From the NCBI GenBank assembly GCA_011525665.1, contig WYAU01000075.1, forward strand, positions 124,001-188,000: a stretch of DNA of 64,000 nucleotides. The letters are read 5' to 3'. Within the stretch, counting starts at the first letter, position 1; each line of letters starts with the position of its first letter. Positions 62,680-64,000 of this stretch are shown in pieces. The notes beneath the pieces are model-generated. The model was not told the DNA's origin. It did not search any database and worked only from the letters and a program-made list of their open reading frames with translations. The stretch comes from Candidatus Brocadia sp. (GTDB lineage Bacteria; Planctomycetota; Brocadiia; Brocadiales; Brocadiaceae). Made by a program: the position numbers and the translations under genes.

Positions 62680-62703
62680 AGGGGCGAACGGATGTTCGCC
62701 CCT
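62680..62703. repeat. Perfect 10-bp palindrome between flgE and flgF
   Basis: Arms AGGGGCGAAC (62680-62689) and GTTCGCCCCT (62694-62703) enclose a 4-base loop, 21 bases past the flgE stop. On the transcript it is followed by AAAAATCTTTTATC rather than a pure U tract. It could be a partial terminator that lowers expression downstream of flgE, or a REP-like element. Confidence 0.6.
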
Positions 62704-62723
62704 ATCGTCAGTTTGTAGTTTCG

Positions 62724-64000
62724 TTATCTCTTGAGGTTGACAACCTCAGCCAGTATTTCATCGGCAGTGGTGATGACCTTTGTATTGAGCTGGAAGCCTC
62801 GCTGTGCCGTAATCAGTGAAGTCAATTCTGTAGCCATATCCACATTGGATCCTTCCAGGTAGCCGCTCGAAACAGAGCCGGCACGACCGGAATTAGCATT
62901 TACGTAAATAGGCTCTCCGGACGCCGAAGTTTGTTCATATAAGTTATCTCCTACTTTATTCAAGCCGTTGAGGTTGTTGAATAAAGCGAGTTTTAGAGTC
63001 GCAACAGTGTCCGTGATACCGTTGGTGTACAATGCCTTTATGGTACCGTCTGAATTTACAGAGACGGAATCAAAAGTGCCATACTCATAACCATCCTGTT
63101 TTGTGACCGCCGCCGTTGAGTCGCCGCCATTCTGCGTAAGGCCATCATTTTTCCCTGATGTGCCAAGATCAAAAATAACGGACTGTGTGCTGCTTATGCC
63201 ATTAAAATTGAATTGAAGCGTAGTATCACCGCTTGTGCTGAATGTTCCGTCGTCATTGAATGTAATACCCGTTATCTGATTGTCACTGCTGGCGAATGTA
63301 CCTTCACTGCTGTCCATTGAGGCGGTGAGGTCCCATTCGTTGTCCATTTGTTTTGTAAATCTGAGGGTAACCGCATGCCGGGTTCCCTGGGAATCAAAGA
63401 TATCTACAGAGGTAATATACGTGGAGCCGCTGAAGGTGTGGTCTGTCCACGTCGTTGCGCCGGTATTGGAGCCACCATCTGCAAGGGTGAGAGATAAATC
63501 GTCATTTCCGGTCGTGTCTGACTTGAGGAGAATCTTTCCTGATGAATCAAGGCTGGCGGTTGCGTCTCCTGAAAAAGCGGTGTTTATTGCAGCGAGAAGC
63601 GTGGCAACCGTATCGCCGGCTGCATAGGTATACGTTGCGGAAACGGCGGTTCCATCAGATTTAGTTCCGGTAATCAGAATGGTGTCTCCGGCGGCGTAGT
63701 CGGTCGTATTAGAGTCCAAACTGTTTAAGGTGGTTGCCGTAGTCGCCGCTGAGCCGCCTGAGGTAAGGGCGCTTGACATTATCAATACCTCGGCTGTGGA
63801 GCTTGATGCCGATGCATCGAGATTGCCGGTAATGTAAGCCCTGGAGGTAGCCTTGCCGGAAACCGTTGAATCATAAGGTATGGTGATTTCTTTCCCATTT
63901 GTATCTAACACCTTATATCCTGTACTTGAGTCAATGAGATAATTGTCTTCATCGGTCGAAAAGGCGCCGACTCTTGTAAAGTAGTCCTTGCTGCCTCCAT
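62724..64000 (-). CDS. flgE: Flagellar hook protein FlgE (5' end beyond window)
   Basis: The frame is open from the right edge, with DYFTRVGAFSTDEDNYL and GYKVLDTNGKEI in the first visible residues, so the true start lies outside. The visible 424 residues cover the hook D1/D2 domains, rich in Ser, Thr, Gly and Asp (for example GTSGKNDGLTQNGGDST). The C-terminal SSGYLEGSNVDMATELTSLI and TAQRGFQLNTKVITTADEIL are the conserved FlgE ending. A GTG at 63911 is internal, not the start. It is the first visible gene of the flg operon. Confidence 0.93.
   Translation of the reverse strand, partial: GGSKDYFTRVGAFSTDEDNYLIDSSTGYKVLDTNGKEITIPYDSTVSGKATSRAYITGNLDASASSSTAEVLIMSSALTSGGSAATTATTLNSLDSNTTDYAAGDTILITGTKSDGTAVSATYTYAAGDTVATLLAAINTAFSGDATASLDSSGKILLKSDTTGNDDLSLTLADGGSNTGATTWTDHTFSGSTYITSVDIFDSQGTRHAVTLRFTKQMDNEWDLTASMDSSEGTFASSDNQITGITFNDDGTFSTSGDTTLQFNFNGISSTQSVIFDLGTSGKNDGLTQNGGDSTAAVTKQDGYEYGTFDSVSVNSDGTIKALYTNGITDTVATLKLALFNNLNGLNKVGDNLYEQTSASGEPIYVNANSGRAGSVSSGYLEGSNVDMATELTSLITAQRGFQLNTKVITTADEILAEVVNLKR

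Noticed and set aside
1-64000. CRISPR array, tRNA, rRNA, intact insertion sequence or prophage
   Set aside because: I read both strands and found no regularly spaced direct repeats, no tRNA-like or rRNA sequence, and no transposase or integrase.

Overview
The window is a 64 kb piece of one bacterial chromosome, carrying a large glycan-biosynthesis region next to a flagellar rod, ring and hook operon. FlgH and FlgI (L- and P-ring proteins) imply a double-membrane cell. The moderate GC content, the many tetratricopeptide (TPR)-fused glycosyltransferases and the very large multidomain glycosyltransferases resemble planctomycetes, perhaps anammox Brocadiales. That assignment is inference, because the window holds no rRNA or marker gene. 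I found no tRNA, rRNA, CRISPR array, intact transposase or phage gene.

Right part (51.6-64.0 kb, all minus strand): in transcription order flgE (entering from outside the window), flgF, flgG, flgA, flgH, flgI, flgJ (rod-binding part only), flgN, flgK, flgL, then fliW, csrA and a TPR protein. A terminator-like hairpin after flgL and a weak sigma-28-like site suggest that fliW-csrA-TPR is a separate unit. FliW and CsrA form the post-transcriptional switch that ties flagellin translation to flagellin export. An 837-bp non-coding gap follows.

Middle part (18.9-50.8 kb, minus strand): a sigma-70-like promoter at 50.81 kb leads a nonulosonic-acid (sialic-acid-like sugar) operon. It encodes a LegB-type dehydratase, nucleotidyltransferase, aminotransferase, PIG-L deacetylase, methyltransferase, sulfotransferase, two radical SAM/SPASM enzymes, a NeuB-family synthase, a SpsF-type cytidylyltransferase, a PseG-like hydrolase and WbqC. 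It continues into a DUF115-methyltransferase fusion (related to the Maf flagellin glycosylation factors), an unknown 590-residue protein and a GT2-TPR protein. Just past that gene lies a near-consensus sigma-28 (FliA) promoter, TAAA-N15-GCCGATAG. It faces a cupin, a decayed four-helix-bundle ORF, an aminotransferase, a methyltransferase and the giant proteins of 2492, 1190 and, after a 359-bp gap, about 1800 residues. Together the giants carry at least nine glycosyltransferase domains, three methyltransferase domains and several TPR blocks. This sigma-28-headed giant glycosyltransferase operon is the best candidate for an undescribed system. I suggest it is a multi-step machine that decorates flagellin, or an exported surface protein, in step with flagellar assembly.

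Left part (1-18.9 kb): a four-gene plus-strand island encodes an SDR epimerase, a B12-binding radical SAM enzyme and a split transketolase. It ends at a bidirectional terminator against the 1800-residue gene. To its left, on the minus strand, lies a GDP-heptose cassette: hddA, an apparent gmhA remnant, hddC, a DegT-family protein with His in place of the catalytic Lys plus a cysteine cluster (a likely sugar 3-dehydrase), a CgeB-like glycosyltransferase-TPR protein and two tandem GT2-TPR paralogues. The region as a whole makes activated heptoses, deoxy/amino sugars and a nonulosonic acid, and supplies the transferases to assemble them.
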